64,000 nt of DNA, taken from positions 1,178,001 through 1,242,000 of the forward strand of contig JADANN010000390.1 in the NCBI GenBank assembly GCA_018806985.1. The letters are read 5' to 3'. The translations under genes were made by a program, and so were the position numbers. Source of the DNA: Angiostrongylus vasorum. Its lineage: Eukaryota > Nematoda > Chromadorea > Rhabditida > Metastrongylidae. How positions within the stretch are numbered: the first letter of the stretch is position 1; each line of letters starts with the position of its first letter. Below the pieces are notes generated by a model that saw only the letters and a list, made by a program, of their open reading frames with translations, was not told the origin of the DNA and searched no databases. Shown one piece after another: positions 25,126 through 42,270 of the stretch.

Positions 25126-25205
25126 AAATCTTAGTCCAATATATAAGATAGCTATGAAGTAGTACAAAAAATTTATGATTATGTAATGATGTATTTACTA
25201 CATAT

Positions 25206-25573
25206 GTACTTGATACTTGAATAACCCGTCTTCAGTGGTTGCGCGGACCCCATCAAAATCTCCACTTTTGCTTGTTTAACCAGTGTGGTTCTCTGGAGTC
25301 CCGAGGCTAGCCTGGCTAGAGTCTGCCCCGTGTTGTCACCACCACAGACAGTCGCAGCCCTTGTGGATCAGAGGGGAATTTGCCACCATGCATACCAGGA
25401 CGGCGGTGGATCCTGGTATTGGTTTACTCTTAGCTAGGGCTTCCTGATGAAAAACGCCGGTCTCCTTCACAGCTTGTGAGACAATGCCAAGAGACGAATC
25501 CACCCGCTGTACACCGCAGTCCGACACCAAGGAACACCTCCCAGCCACGACGAGGCGGTAAACCGTTGGGAGG
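25206..25573 (+). repeat. Family B repeat, near full length
   Basis: From 'acttgatacttgaataacccg' to 'gtaaaccgttgggagg', with some small deletions in the middle. Confidence 0.8.
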
Positions 25574-25889
25574 ACTATGTACAGTGTATTTTAATTTATC
25601 TGTATGCGTCCGGGTGTGTTCGTGTTGCCGTTTTTTTTTGTGCGTTAACGCATGTGATAGCATTAAATGGCAAACCAGAGTGTGATACAACGCAGTAACT
25701 GTGACGATGTGTTCGGTGGGCACCGCACGAAGATCGCAACCTTCAGAAGCGAGGAGTGGTGAAGAACAGCGTTGAGGAGCTTTCATAACCTAAACCGTCT
25801 TTCAGGTGGTTAAGGAAAGGCAGAAAGAGACGACAGTACGATGCTTTGCAGCGGATCCGTGAGAGGATTAAAATAGCCGGGGTGTTAAA

Positions 25890-26572
25890 AAGGCATCCAT
25901 GATCTTCGTAGTTTGGACGATGACCTTCCTAAAATGTTACCTCACATCTCGGATAATGCTACAAAAATCGTTCTCACGTTTAGACAAGTTTGCTTGAGAC
26001 ATTAAACTGCCAATACTGGTTATGGACTGCATTAAAAAAAATAGAATGTGTGATTGACAGACCACTTCACTTCCAACGAAATAAATACAATTATAAAATA
26101 TAAAACGCCGCTTAAAAAAGGGTCGTCTAGAGGAATCGGTAGCAGTGATTGAAATATGAACACTTTCAGAAGTCAGCTAGTTCGTAACCTCTTGTATGAC
26201 CGTATTTGAACAAGGCAAAATTGCATAACATCCCATAACGCTAAAGACGTTGATTGCAGGAGTTCAGGTACAGGTGCGAGGACAAATACATTAGCGAAAC
26301 GGATAAATCACTGTGCACTCGTATAAATGAACATCTATTCCGTAAACTTAAAGTTAAACCAAATATTCCACTAGGCTCGCACTAGGGGTGCAAAGACATA
26401 AAGGGGAAGATTTTGAAGTGGGAGTTACCACCTTCTCACAGAAGTCGAAGATTTCAGGGCGTTAAACTCTCGACGCATTCGACGTAAATACTAGAAATCA
26501 AAAATGAACCGCAGGGAGGAATTCCTCGCTATCAAGGGTGATCTCAGCGAAAATCTCAGACTGATCGTTTAA
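25890..26572 (+). pseudogene. Penelope-like element C-terminal (endonuclease) remnant
   Basis: Frame-shifted pieces include a start-like block (SLDDDLPKMLPHIS), SQLVRNLLYDR near 26,165-26,200, and near the end NREEEFLAIKGDLSENLRLI (about 26,505-26,570). In this order they recall the linker and GIY-YIG endonuclease end of Penelope-like elements. Many stops are present. Opposite strand to the reverse-transcriptase remnant at 23.2 kb, so this is a separate insertion. Confidence 0.6.
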
Positions 26573-27491
26573 ACGTGAAAGGGAAACATTACACATTTAT
26601 GTGAACTCCCGTACAGTTGGCCTCCACGTGAAACACTTAGTGGATGGCCCTTAAAAGTCGTGACTGTGCGAAGAAGCTGTTTCGTTGCTTTCAATGCGAT
26701 TGAAATGTAGGCTTCGTGATTTTTCTTTTGGGGTCATGAAGGCATCAGAACCTGACGATAAATATAGAGTTATTTGACTGATTAGATGCAGTCAACTTGA
26801 GCTTTTCATGCTCTGAAGGTGAAATCCACCGAAACGTCAGATTTTGTGGATAAAGAGTGCAGTAACAAACCCGTGTGTGCTTATCAAGGAAACGGCGGAT
26901 TATTGATCAGTGCAGTGGTTAATCAAAAACCGGTCAAAGGAAATTAATAAGTTGCAAGTTACCTTGAAGCGATGGTCTCATCCTGTCAAAATCATCACCT
27001 CTCTTCGCCTTTGACTAAATTGGTTAGAAATTTTTGGTTTCAATTCCGTTATTCACGAAGTGAGAACAGTTCTACGTTATATAACGCACATGTCTCTTTA
27101 AAACTTCTCAGCTTCATCTGAAAGGATTCGAGTACGTCCTTCGGCGCCTCTACAGATGGAAACGCTACCACAACTGCTCGGTCAATTCGTGGTATGGTTT
27201 TTGATGATGGTCACGGTAGTAACGCCCAGCAAGCAAGGCAATCAGTAGGCATTTCTGAATACGTTCTAGTACATTCTTGGACAGAGATAGACGTGTGCGA
27301 AGTCATTCACTTCTTTACACTCCTTTCTTTTCTAGCGATGTCATATGGGTTATGAGAGGTGCGTGCAGTTCATGCTTTCAAAAAAAGGAACATAACAGCC
27401 GACCAAGGTGTCATTCCAGCCACTAGGCCATTCTTCGCCCTTCATAAATAAAGGGACTGCATAATAAAAAAAATTCGGACGGCACTTTTTT
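26573..27491. other. Retroelement tail and unplaced sequence
   Basis: Around 26,790-26,870 'gaaggtgaaatccaccgaaacgtcag' followed by 'gtggataaagagtgcagtaac' looks like a Penelope-type 3' tail. The remainder has no recognised content. Confidence 0.4.
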
Positions 27492-27858
27492 TACACGATC
27501 TGTCTTTCACATCCACTGAGCGGATGCCCAAGACTTCTCCATTCGATTCGTCTCCTCGCATACATCATCCACGGACGTCTTCCAATGTTTTATGTGTGGC
27601 TACGGCTGCTGCTTGAGGATTTTCATTTCGCCATGAATGCCGTTGAACGATGGTCAAGTAGATTCTCCCTGGATTCCTAGTATTGCCGGTCTAGAGTATT
27701 CTCACTTGGATTGCAATAAGTGAGTTTTTCTCAGAGATGTCTGGTACCAATTCTTTCCGACAACGGAGGGTGAGATGCTTAGCGAGATCGAACCAATACT
27801 GTGTCAGCGGTGATCGGCATCACTATCACTAGGGCTATGACCACCACTTTCCCACCAC
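27492..27858 (-). repeat. Family C repeat
   Basis: Near-complete reverse copy: 'cacgatctgtctttcacatccac', 'cgcatacatcatccacgg', 'ggattttcatttcgccatgaatgccgt' and 'cactatcactagggctatgaccaccac'. Confidence 0.7.
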
Positions 27859-28021
27859 TAATTCCATACTGTGGTGTCAAAATCCTGTCTTCATTTAGCA
27901 GTAAATACACAAACAAACAAACAAATGAATAAGTAAATAAACAGAATGTTTTCAAATTGTTGAGCTTATCTGTTGAAAATTGTTAAACAGAATGTAGTCA
28001 CATTTTATTTATTGCCTACAG

Positions 28022-28490
28022 TATAATGATGCTGAGATATCTGCAAAACTCCGAACCGTTGGCGTCTGCGGTGGGGATCGAACACGCTTACCCTTTCCAA
28101 GGGCTAACGCGTTCAGCACCACACCATTCTGGTCCTTCGTTTCGACTTTCTCTTATCCGTGTTATTGACTTATAGGTGCTATCAGCAATCACCCGTCACA
28201 GGGTAAAATATACAGACACATTAAAAATAGAAATGAGAGAGCAGGTGTTAGATACATCCAGGTTCTTTGAGTCGTTCTCCATTTATTTTAAACTAGAAGC
28301 CAAAGATGAAAAATTCGTATTGCTGATGGCAGTGGTAGATAGAAAACTGAGAAAAAGGCGAAACGAAGGACCCGCATGGTGTGGTGGTGAACGCGTTAGC
28401 CCCCGGAAAAAGGGTAATAGCACGTTCGCTCTCCACCGCAGACACCTGCGGTCCGGAGTTTTGCAAATATCTCAGCATCGTTAAAAATTC
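28022..28490. repeat. Family D foldback element
   Basis: Left arm (28022-28155, reverse) and right arm (about 28335-28490, forward) are inverted copies. Left 'aatgatgctgagatatctgc' pairs with right 'gcaaatatctcagcatcgtt', and 'gtccttcgtttcg' pairs with 'cgaaacgaaggac'. The spacer holds 'tatcagcaatcacccgtcac', seen in two other copies. Each arm carries tRNA-like boxes (GGTGTGGTGGTGAACGCG on the right arm). The 102- and 115-codon frames here are not genes. Confidence 0.8.
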
Positions 28491-28740
28491 CTATGTTAGT
28501 ACAAACAGACGTTCATGCTATCACAGATACATAAGACTGATGTATTTAACAATCGTAAAACAACGAGTCCAAATCACATGGGAATTCCATCAAAATCATC
28601 TACCATGGTGTCTGTACGAAAAAAAACAACACAATACTTTTTGTACTTTCCGAGTTAACTTCTTCACTAACTGTGGATTTAATTTGGATTTGAACCCCAG
28701 AACAACAAGATGCCTAGTTCTTACTTGAAATCGACCTGGA

Positions 28741-29119
28741 GGAGAACACACAGATCCCACAGCACTGGTTGTGCGGATCCCATAACAATTTCCCACTTTT
28801 TGGACTTCTGCTTGTTTAACCACTGTGGTTCCCTGGAGTCTGGAGATCAGCTTGGCTAAAGTTTGCCCCCAGGTCGTCACCACCACAGGCAGTTGCCATC
28901 CTTGTGGATCAGAGGTAAACTTGACACCATACGACTAGCTTTGATACCAGGATGGTAATGGATCCTGGTATTGGTTTACTCTTAGCTAGGCTTCCTGATG
29001 GAAACGCCGGACTCCTCAGCTTGGGAGACTGCCAGGGGATGAATCCCCCCGCTGTTCATCGCAGCCTGACACCCAGGAAGACCTTCCAGCCACGATGAGG
29101 CGGTAAACCGTTGGGAGGT
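28741..29119 (+). repeat. Family B repeat, near full length
   Basis: Begins in 'actggttgtgcggatcccat' and ends 'cggtaaaccgttgggagg'. Contains the family's 'gataccaggatgg..atggatcctggtattgg'. Confidence 0.8.
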
Positions 29120-29646
29120 CATGACATATTGCCCGCTCTTCCCTTGTCAGTAAGAATAAGAATAAGGAAATCGCTTAATAACACTTCGCGACTACACTTC
29201 ATTGAACTCGACCAACAGCGAAGTATGGGGGAATTCGTAATGTGTTTTCTGTGAAAATGCGACGAATTTGTACGTTTCGAGTTAAAAAAGTCCGCATTAT
29301 CGCGTGAAAGTGACGTATCAAAACATCGTTGTTCTTGTCATCTAGGAGAACCTGGCGTGGATTTCTTGAGTACTTCCAAGTTTTTTCCGCAGCTTTAAGA
29401 GTGCGCTTTATCTAATCAGCTTATTCCAGGACGGAGTTTCTTTTAACCTCGGCATCGATCAATGATTCGTTGTTGTTTTTATGAGCAACTAGGAGGTTGT
29501 TCTTGCAGCATTTTTCGTACACTAACACCTCTTGTTTGCTCAACAAGGCTATAAAGAATTGTTTGATCAATGCCGAGGTTAACAGAAAGTCGGTTGTGGG
29601 AATTACTGCGAGAGACGCAGAGGTAATCGACTAATTTTTTGTTCCG
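29120..29646. other. No supported gene
   Basis: A local palindrome-like pair ('aacctcggcatcgatcaatg' near 29,448 and 'gatcaatgccgaggtt' near 29,563) is present. No gene recognised. Confidence 0.4.
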
Positions 29647-29658
29647 TATGAGCTTTCT

Positions 29659-29933
29659 ACTTCTATTTCTTTCCAAGGAGCGCATGCGGGGCAGTAGTTG
29701 GAGGCGCTACTGTGACACACACGTGGAATCGACCCCCACCCATAGCCCACCAAATTGATATCATACTTGTCTGGAAGGATAGCAGCACTGGCTCGATACA
29801 TCGGCAGGCCACCGAAAGTCATTGTAAAGACCAGATATGCATTCATTCACCTCCAACGATAATTAATGAAGAATGCAAGGCGCATTCCTCAGGGATGATC
29901 AACGCCGAGAGCTTTATCCTTTTATTGATTCTT
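29659..29933 (+). repeat. Family A tRNA-like SINE with perfect 12-bp duplication
   Basis: Copy flanked by TATGAGCTTTCT at 29647-29658 and 29934-29945. The body has a deletion in the central GGTCGG..TTGGTACC section, but both the head and the 'gagctttatccttttattg' tail are intact. Confidence 0.9.
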
Positions 29934-30237
29934 TATGAGCTTTCTCTCTTGTTGCTGCAGAATTTCTAAATGAGTCTGAGGATAGCTTTTGCACAATCGT
30001 TACATTTCCCACTGTTCTTGACCTTGACGATATCAGTAGAGTTCACTCGATAAACGCTTTCATAACAGACAAGGCTCTACATCTATACAGCTATCTTCTT
30101 GCTTTCTCTTAATCTATTGTAGGCATTTTTTTCTGTGGGAGTAGAAGTTTTTGTTTCCATTGTACCATTCTACTTTGATGTTCTGCTGTTAAGGACTGAA
30201 TGAGTTACAAAGTAGGGTGTCTCTTTTCGAACTCTGT

Positions 30238-30352
30238 TCCAGTATATCTTAAGGGACATAGTTCCATATCCTATATTAATCAGTAACAGCTCCAATTCCA
30301 GTATGTCTTATGGGACATAGTTACGGACTTATATTAGTCGATAACAGCTCCA
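30238..30352. repeat. Tandem duplication, about 60-bp unit
   Basis: Two adjacent imperfect copies of 'ccagtatatcttaagggacatagtt...atattaatc.gtaacagctcca' lie just upstream of the complex I subunit gene. Confidence 0.75.
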
Positions 30353-30607
30353 TACTTTTGTTGATTTTGTTGACTACGTATACTTCTTATGAACAACAGT
30401 TAGAGAAAAAAATTGTCTAGACGCTTTATTTGTTGACGTCATTGAATATGACCACTATAGAATATCTATTCGTAAACGTCCGATCAACACCTAGAATGCG
30501 GCAGTGGTGGTCCTCAACTTCATACATTTATGCATACAGCTGATTTGAAAGTATTGAGCTGTATTAAGTAGTCTCAGATACGAAGTTCTGTCTTGTTAAG
30601 GTAGAGA

Positions 30608-32180
30608 ATGCGTCTAGCTCTACGTTTGTTTCGTCCAGCCGCTAATCAGAATGTCAACAATCCTAAACTTTGGCAGGATCCTGTGTTAGGATATTTTGAA
30701 ACTCATGGTGTGTTCATTCTGACTAGACCCATTTAGTAGATTGGTTTTAGTTTTCAGTTTGATGTTGCAGGAAAGACAGAATTCCTTCCCGGACAAGAGT
30801 ATAATCTTACGGACGATGAAAAGAAAGCGGTCCTTTGGAGATATCGTGTGAAAGAGATATTGAAGAAAGAATACCTGCGCCGTGAATATGATCCGCATAA
30901 CTTCAAATACAAGGTTTGATTGTGACTGACCTCCAGCTTTATTTTCATTTTTCGGTGTTTCGGTTCCACTCTGATAAGCCGACAGTTAGAAATATAGATG
31001 GTAACTCACAGGAACCTCCCAACGGTTTATAAGTAACGTATTGATGTAATCCATTCTCGAAGCAGAGTTGGTGTTTTTTGCTTGGCCAGTTTCTCGTTTT
31101 CAGCGTCAGGCGTTTCCATCAGAAGAAGAACAGCTAAGAGTAAACCAATACCAGGATCCGTCACCGTCGTGGTACCAAACCAGTCGCATGGTGGCAATTC
31201 TCCCTTTGATCCACAACGGCGGCGACTACTTGTGGCGGTGACGACCTGGGGCAGACTTTGGGGTGGATTGACTTCGAGACCATAGGGAACCACAATGGCT
31301 AAACCAGCAAAACTTCAAAAAAAATGGAATTTATGCTGGGATCAGTACAACCAGTGAAGACGGGCCTTCCACGTATCCATAAGTAACGGAAAGCAGTTTC
31401 CTTCTTGAAGAACATCTTCACCATGTTGAGGACATTTCGCTCTTGAATTCAAATTTGAGCCATCCAACTTGAAGAAATCTCGTAATCCAAGTTTGTGATA
31501 CACAGTTGTTCGTTGTCACTACGTAAGGTCTTCGTAGCCTGTTGAGTCGAATCTGCTTAAGTGGAGTAGCGCTGTAATGAAATTTCGTCATTCTGCGGGA
31601 CCCTTATGTAGAGGACTATTGTTGATGTGTTGTCTTCCATTTCGATGTGTTTTTAACGGTGGCGATGCATCCTACAGCAGTGGATCATGTATTAGCTAGC
31701 ACATAGCACATTCTTTTGTAATTTCGATCGTTCATTCTCAATATAGTACTTCTTGAAGAGGAAAAGTCGAATGATGTAGCTTATGTTACAGGAGGGTGTT
31801 GTCATGGATCCAGCTATGTTTCGATGGTACTCGGCTGACATGACGCAGGCAGAGTTCTTCCGACTCACTCCTAGATCAGTCTTCCTATATATGGGATCTG
31901 TATTTTTGTTTTTCTACATATACACTCGTCTTGTCTTTATTCCCGTGGTAGGTTTTCGTTATTTTTGCCACCCCAATTATTTCATCGTTTGTTATATGAC
32001 ATATAAAATTTTTTCCACTTCACAGTTAGTATTTGTAAACTTTATATGCATATTTTTCAGGACAAGTCCAATGAAGCTTGTCTTGACGGTGATCTTTTGT
32101 GGTGGGATCGTCAGCAAGGTCGCATACTCTCAACGTCCGGATCAGGAAAGTTTGCACCTATGATTGGAGTAGATTTTTAG
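30608..32180 (+). CDS. nuo-6: NADH dehydrogenase (complex I) subunit NDUFB4
   Basis: Accessory subunit of mitochondrial respiratory complex I, in the inner-membrane arm. Exons 30608-30709, 30758-30913, 31792-31947 and 32061-32180 join in phase 0 to give 177 residues. Family signal lies in residues about 50-120: EILKKEYLRREYDPHN and DPAMFRWYSADM align with the human B15 subunit's ...QLKREYLLQYNDPN and NPALLRWAYAR. One membrane helix follows (about 122-138, VFLYMGSVFLFFYIYTRLVF). The N-terminal extension and a charged C-terminal exon make it longer than the human protein (129). Exon 1 uses a GGT|GTGTTC donor chosen by phase. Intron 2 (878 bp) holds a family B repeat. First of seven co-oriented genes. 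Confidence 0.88.
31038..31377 (-). repeat. Family B repeat, truncated, inside nuo-6 intron 2
   Basis: Reverse copy flanked by ATAAGTAACG at 31028-31037 and 31378-31387, a likely duplication. A separate scrap of a family B end ('cctcccaacggttta') lies immediately before it at 31016. Confidence 0.7.
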
Positions 32181-32286
32181 GCTCATACGATCTTACTGTG
32201 TGGTCTCCATTGTTTGATATAGATTCGAGATTCAATTTGAGTTGTCCTTTATAACTTTAGATGCTGTGGGCAGAGTGTTCTTTGAA

Positions 32287-32292
32287 AATAAA
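32287..32292 (+). promoter_or_regulatory. Polyadenylation signal of nuo-6
   Basis: AATAAA, 107 bases after the stop codon and about 105 bases before the next start codon. This spacing is typical inside nematode operons. Confidence 0.7.
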
Positions 32293-32396
32293 CATAGAAA
32301 ATCTTATTTGGTGATTGTTCTTCGTATTTACGATCATTATATTTTCATCATGAATTCTGTCATAAGTATCTAGATATTCTTAAACTAGTAGGTTGG

Positions 32397-35300
32397 ATGG
32401 TAGAAGTTAAAGCGGTGCTCAAACAAGCAAAGAAGCTTCTTGGAGAGTGTCAAAATCAGGATGCGCTAAATGTTCTGCAGGAACTCCTTGACGATGACGT
32501 TGAAGACTACATGCTATTTTGCTTTGCTGCGCTGGCTTGTGCTAATTTAGATGATGTTAGTCGGGCAAAAGTTTTATATGAGAAGGCTATACTGTTGGAC
32601 TCTAAAATGCCTATTGCGTGGCAGGGTTTGTATAAGTTGTACAGTTCTGGGAAATTGGCTCTTGACGATCGTTCTATCGAAGTGTGCACTCGTCTTGCTG
32701 CACTGAGGTTGTTTTACATGACTACAACTATAAAATCTTGCTTTGGGAATACAGAAGGCATCACTGTTTTTTTAGAAAAGCATTTCTTTTTTAATTTCTA
32801 ATTTTTCATTTCCTGTCTACTTTTCCATGGCAGGGTACTGTGTAATACAGGGGGCCTCAGTGGTGCAGTGGATTGACTACACGTGAGCCTTCGGAAAGGG
32901 TAGTCACAGGTTCGAAGCTCACCTGGGATTCCGAATTTTGTAAATATCTAAGTTCTTTTATTCTCCGAAATGCTTGGGATGTTTAGATCTTTTTAAGTAA
33001 GTATTTTATTTACTAGATTTGTCGAAGCAAACCTTGCTTGGTATTATTTCCAGTGACTTGGACGAGAAGCGGCAGGCAATTGAGGATTGTCGACGTAGAT
33101 TCTACTTTGATCTTGGTTACTATGATCAGCTACAGAATGACCTTGGTACAGATTCTGTTTTACATGGACGTATTATCGAAAGACTAGCGGGAAAGGAAGT
33201 TATGTCTTCAGCAGAGACATTGCTAGTCGGTCTTCATGATGGAGTAGTTCTGTCACTTTTGGAAATCTATTCAGTGGTGTAATTTTCAGTGTAATGTCGT
33301 CTTTAACGAAGTTAAGGATCTACTTCCACTAAATCTTGGATGGAATTTGCTGTATTGTAAACTCCTTTACAAGGAAGGGAATGAAGAATGGCGTAAAGCA
33401 GTTTATGATTTTTGCAATTGCCATTCCTATGCTGATATTGTTTGGATTCGAGAACGACTTTTGGACATGCTTTCAACTGAATACTTCTGTGATCTCAAGA
33501 TTAACGCTGAAATTGCAACTTTGTATAACCAGAGCAAAGTCTCACTAGGTGATGTGGAGGAGAGAGCTAGTCAGTTAATAATTTTTCTAAGGGAAAATGA
33601 CATATCAGGTGCATTAGACATTGTTGATGGTTGCACGGATTCGCTACTTACGTTTTTACCTCTCTCCATGTTTTCTGTACACTTACTTGCTGAGGTGGAG
33701 AACTGGGAGCAAGTTATTCAGGTTTTGAATTGGATACAATCACGAAAGGTTGATAGTCGTTGTCAAGATGTGGCATCATGTTTGAAAATAAGAGCGTTTT
33801 TGGGAATGAATAACGTTGACGAGGCGATAAGGATTCCTTGTCCATCGTCTTGTGTTCTGCCGTCGTTTTCCCTCGATTCTGCGGGTGTTAAACTCCTGAA
33901 AGGAGAGAGTTTAGATGAATTGATTGAACACTATGGTCCATCATCTATGGACGCAAAGCGTATCCGTGTTCTGCGTGCAATAAATGATGGGACCCCTGAA
34001 AATGCGCTAGTAGACGCTGAGAGTATTTTAAACAACGAACTAGCGTCGTGGCATGATTTAATTCTCGTGGCTGAACTGAATATGGCTTTGTCGAAAGACG
34101 CAACGTCGTTATTGGTAAAATCAGCAAAGATGAATCCGCGTTCAAGTCGTGTGTTCTTTCTACTTGGTAAGACGCTCTGTCGCAAAAACCCGCTAAAGGC
34201 GAGATCTTGCCTTGAAAGAGCCGTTAAAATTCGTCCTACGAACGAAGAGTACGTTAGGGCACTTGATGACGTTTACTGCGAAGCAGGAGAATCGATAGAA
34301 CAACGCCTATCCTTACTCAATGGACTTTGCGCACACCGGAAACCGTTGTGGGTCAGGAAAAGAGTGGTTGAATTATGCAAGGCTAAGAACGATTGGGATA
34401 CAGTTATTTCTGAACTTCAACACGTTGTTCGAGAAGTCACAGATGACATCGTTAGTTGGGCTGGTTTAGCAGAAGCATATTCATGTCGTGGTAATTTACA
34501 GTCATCTGTTAACGCATATGAACGGGTGTTGGAAATAGACCCTGAAAGCGACTATGCAATTTGCCTTATACAAGTGTTGGTGCGCATGCACAATCTCACC
34601 GCGGCGGCTGAGCGATGTGTTCGATGGCGTTCATGTCATGGACAGGATTCTGCTTTGAAAAATGCTGTTGATTTACTGGATGTGCAAGTACAGCTTCGTT
34701 TGTTTGACAATACTCTGAGTGATGAACGTTACAAATATCTGAAAACTGCATTTAATTTACTAGACAGTGTGGTCTCTGAGAAACCCAGAATCTCATTAGC
34801 GTACAAGTTAGCTGCGGACGCCCTTTTTCGCGCCTTGAAATTCCAAGATGAGCTGATGACGAATCTTGGGATCCCAGCCAGTTGGTCAGTATCTTGTCGG
34901 CTGTCTGCTATTCGCTCAAGCATAATATTCTACTCGGTTGCACTACATTTGAATCAGGGAAATCCCTGGGCATGGAACGATTTGGCTGTTGCTCTGCTTT
35001 ATTCGGCTCATCTCAACAATTCATCTGAAGATGCTGTCAAGTGAATGTTAATTCTATCTTTTTAAATCTGTGGAAAATACTGTTTAAACATGATTTGTGC
35101 CGCACAGACTTGTCCACGTGAAGGTTACATGGCTTTCAAGGTTACGTGATATTTGTTAAGATGGTGGTGGTTTTGGACGAAAGCCAAAAATGAGCATATA
35201 CTTAACCCGGTCCACAGGCGGGTTTAATGAAATGAGCGTTTCTCTCTGTTGCACCGGAATAGCTTATACCTAGCGTGTACAATTAGTCGCATTCATGGAA

Positions 35301-37282
35301 ATGTAAGCGGTTTTCTTTGTATACACGAGGATTGTATTTTGGATACGGAGTCGACTAGGAGCGTGAAGTCAAGTGATGGAAGTATAGGAGAAGACACAGG
35401 ATCTCTTCCAACAAATAAATTTCATACCTACTCCGCCAGAGCCAAACGAACCGCTCTTCGATGTCGCTTTCTCGGAAGCAGTAACAATAAAAGGTCTCAG
35501 ACGAAGTGTTGTGATCTGTGAATTTCTCGTGGAGCGTAACCCACTTACTAGCAAAGGAATTAGTAAAGGAGCATGCTTGAGTCGTTTGATGAACATTTGT
35601 GACAAAAAGGATTCATTTCATGTTGTGTACGTCTGGTGGACAAGAGACACTGTGCACTATTTTCATCACACCTGTTTTCGATGATTTATTTGGGTACACG
35701 GAACGTCTTTGCTGTATTCTTTTGTTCAGTTGATACTTCCCAGCTACTTTTTATCACACCGTCTTCCCCATCAATTCTGCATGGCATGGTGTGAGAAATT
35801 TTCTATTCTACACTTAACGATTACTCGTTGTGTCAGTAAAATAACAGAGAAATCGAGGAATTACAAATGATGCGGTCGATGACTAACGTCGCTGACGTCG
35901 TAAAACTTCTTGTTCTTTTAAAATTTGTCGCTTTTTCTACAACTTGTGAAATCCTACTAGACCTCTGGACTTGAACGGACAAAACAGGACATTAAGTGCA
36001 ATGCGAGAAATTTAATCGAAACGTGCTAAAATGTGCTGATGAAATCACTAACACATTAAGGGCACTTGAGTGCTTGCGGAAGGCGCTTAGCTTATGCAAG
36101 TGTTTTCAAATGCGATCACATTTCTGGACGCTTATTGCCGAAGCCGAAAGATTATCGGCAGTTGAAGGAGGACGGAATGACGCCCCATTGTCGGCAGCGT
36201 TGCAACAGCATTACCTAGTTCGTGCGCTTCAGCTGAATAAAGCCAACGATGAAGCTTGGTTACGACTTGCTTTGCTTTACTACACTAATGGAGCGATGGA
36301 CCAAAGTCATATGGCAATTGAAACCGCGCTCAAGCATAATCCACAACTAGCTGAAGCGTGGTGTGCTTGGGCACTGAAAGCGGACTCAGAGGGAATAATC
36401 CATGAGGCAATGGACATGTTTAGACACTCCATCTCAATAAAACCAATCGCTTCTGCAGTCATGAAGTACACGGCCTATCTGTGTGGAACAATGGAAAGCA
36501 ACAAGTTTGACCCTGCTACCGTGATGATTGATTTCAACAAAGTACTTCTTCTCCGTGATGGAGTTGAATCACGGGACAAAAACCTATTATTGCATATGGG
36601 TGTCTTGGCAGAGTTATTTGGTCATTATGATGATGCTGTCGTTTGTGTGTCAAAAAGTGGCCACGATGGACATCATTTGCAAAGAGCACAATTGAAGGCA
36701 GGCCAAGCTGTCTCCAATCTTGTGGAGCCACTGCGGAACTTAGGATTGCTATGTACTTTATCTACAGAGGAACTATTCAGTCTTTTAAAAGATGAACAAC
36801 CGCTGTACAAAGAGTTATTTGCCCGAATAATTGCTCCAAACGCTGAGGGATTGCAAGAATTGTATAATATTCACGCGAAACTCATTTCTGTCCCTCTTGT
36901 TGTTGCTGCTATTATCCGGTTCGAAATGGTTGGTGTTTGTTTTTACTTTTTGTAGAAAATATGTTCGAAGTTTTTGCAATGCCACTAATATCTTTGCAGA
37001 GTTACATAATAGAGTTTTTTAATGTCAAGCATTAAGCCTATCTGTGATCAAGCAGTTGCTGTGCTACACGATGTTCTCCCGCGTCATGAGTTGATTGACG
37101 TCTTTCCAACAGTTATGCCTGAGGGAGTGGATAATGGATTGAAATATGTAGAACAGGATGGAGAGGAACCATTCCGCTATAGTCACTATGTTGCGAAGCC
37201 TCTCTGGGAAATACTTCGTAAATGTCGTGATCAATTAGAGAGCGATGAGCAACTCAACTCGGTTCAGCTGTTTTCGTTTTGA
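32397..37282 (+). CDS. TTC37/SKI3: SKI3/TTC37 family TPR protein (Ski complex)
   Basis: Scaffold of the cytoplasmic Ski complex, which feeds mRNA to the RNA exosome. Exons: 32397-32707, 33054-33243, 33290-35040, 35263-35302, about 36008-36928 and 37013-37282, about 1160 residues. This is shorter than human SKI3 (about 1560). The N-terminus matches the family start: repeated helical TPR hairpins, with MPIAWQGLYKLYSSG like human LLAWQGLASLY. Later TPR units include SYAxRGNLQSSVNAYERVLEIDP (exon 3) and NKANDEAWLRLALLYYTNGAMD (exon 5). The exon 4 to 5 junction is the weakest: the only in-phase acceptor is a poor GCGAG at 36006-36007, so another exon may lie in 35,303-36,007. Intron 1 contains a family D repeat. 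Confidence 0.82.
32851..32966 (+). repeat. Family D tRNA-like arm in TTC37/SKI3 intron 1
   Basis: Contains CAGTGGTGCAGTGGATTGAC (A-box-like) and CACAGGTTCGAAGCTC (close to the B-box consensus GGTTCGANTC), then 'ccgaattttgtaaatatctaag'. Confidence 0.75.
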
Positions 37283-37421
37283 TTTCTAGTTTTGATGCGG
37301 GTTGTTTACATACACTATTAATGAATATTCATTTCATTTGCGTTCATTTTCAAGATGTGATTTTCTTGGGTACTACGGCACTTTTCACTTGTGTTAAACT
37401 CACTTTCGTTTATTTTGTTTG

Positions 37422-37424
37422 TAG
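37422..37424 (+). promoter_or_regulatory. Candidate trans-splice acceptor of pars-1
   Basis: A U-rich tract ending TTTTGTTTGTAG lies 30 bases before the pars-1 start codon and about 140 after the preceding stop. No promoter is obvious between the genes. It would suit spliced-leader addition to a downstream operon gene; this is inference. Confidence 0.45.
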
Positions 37425-37454
37425 TGTTACCAGCTAGGTCCTGTGTAGCGTAGA

Positions 37455-42270
<4,816 letters not shown>

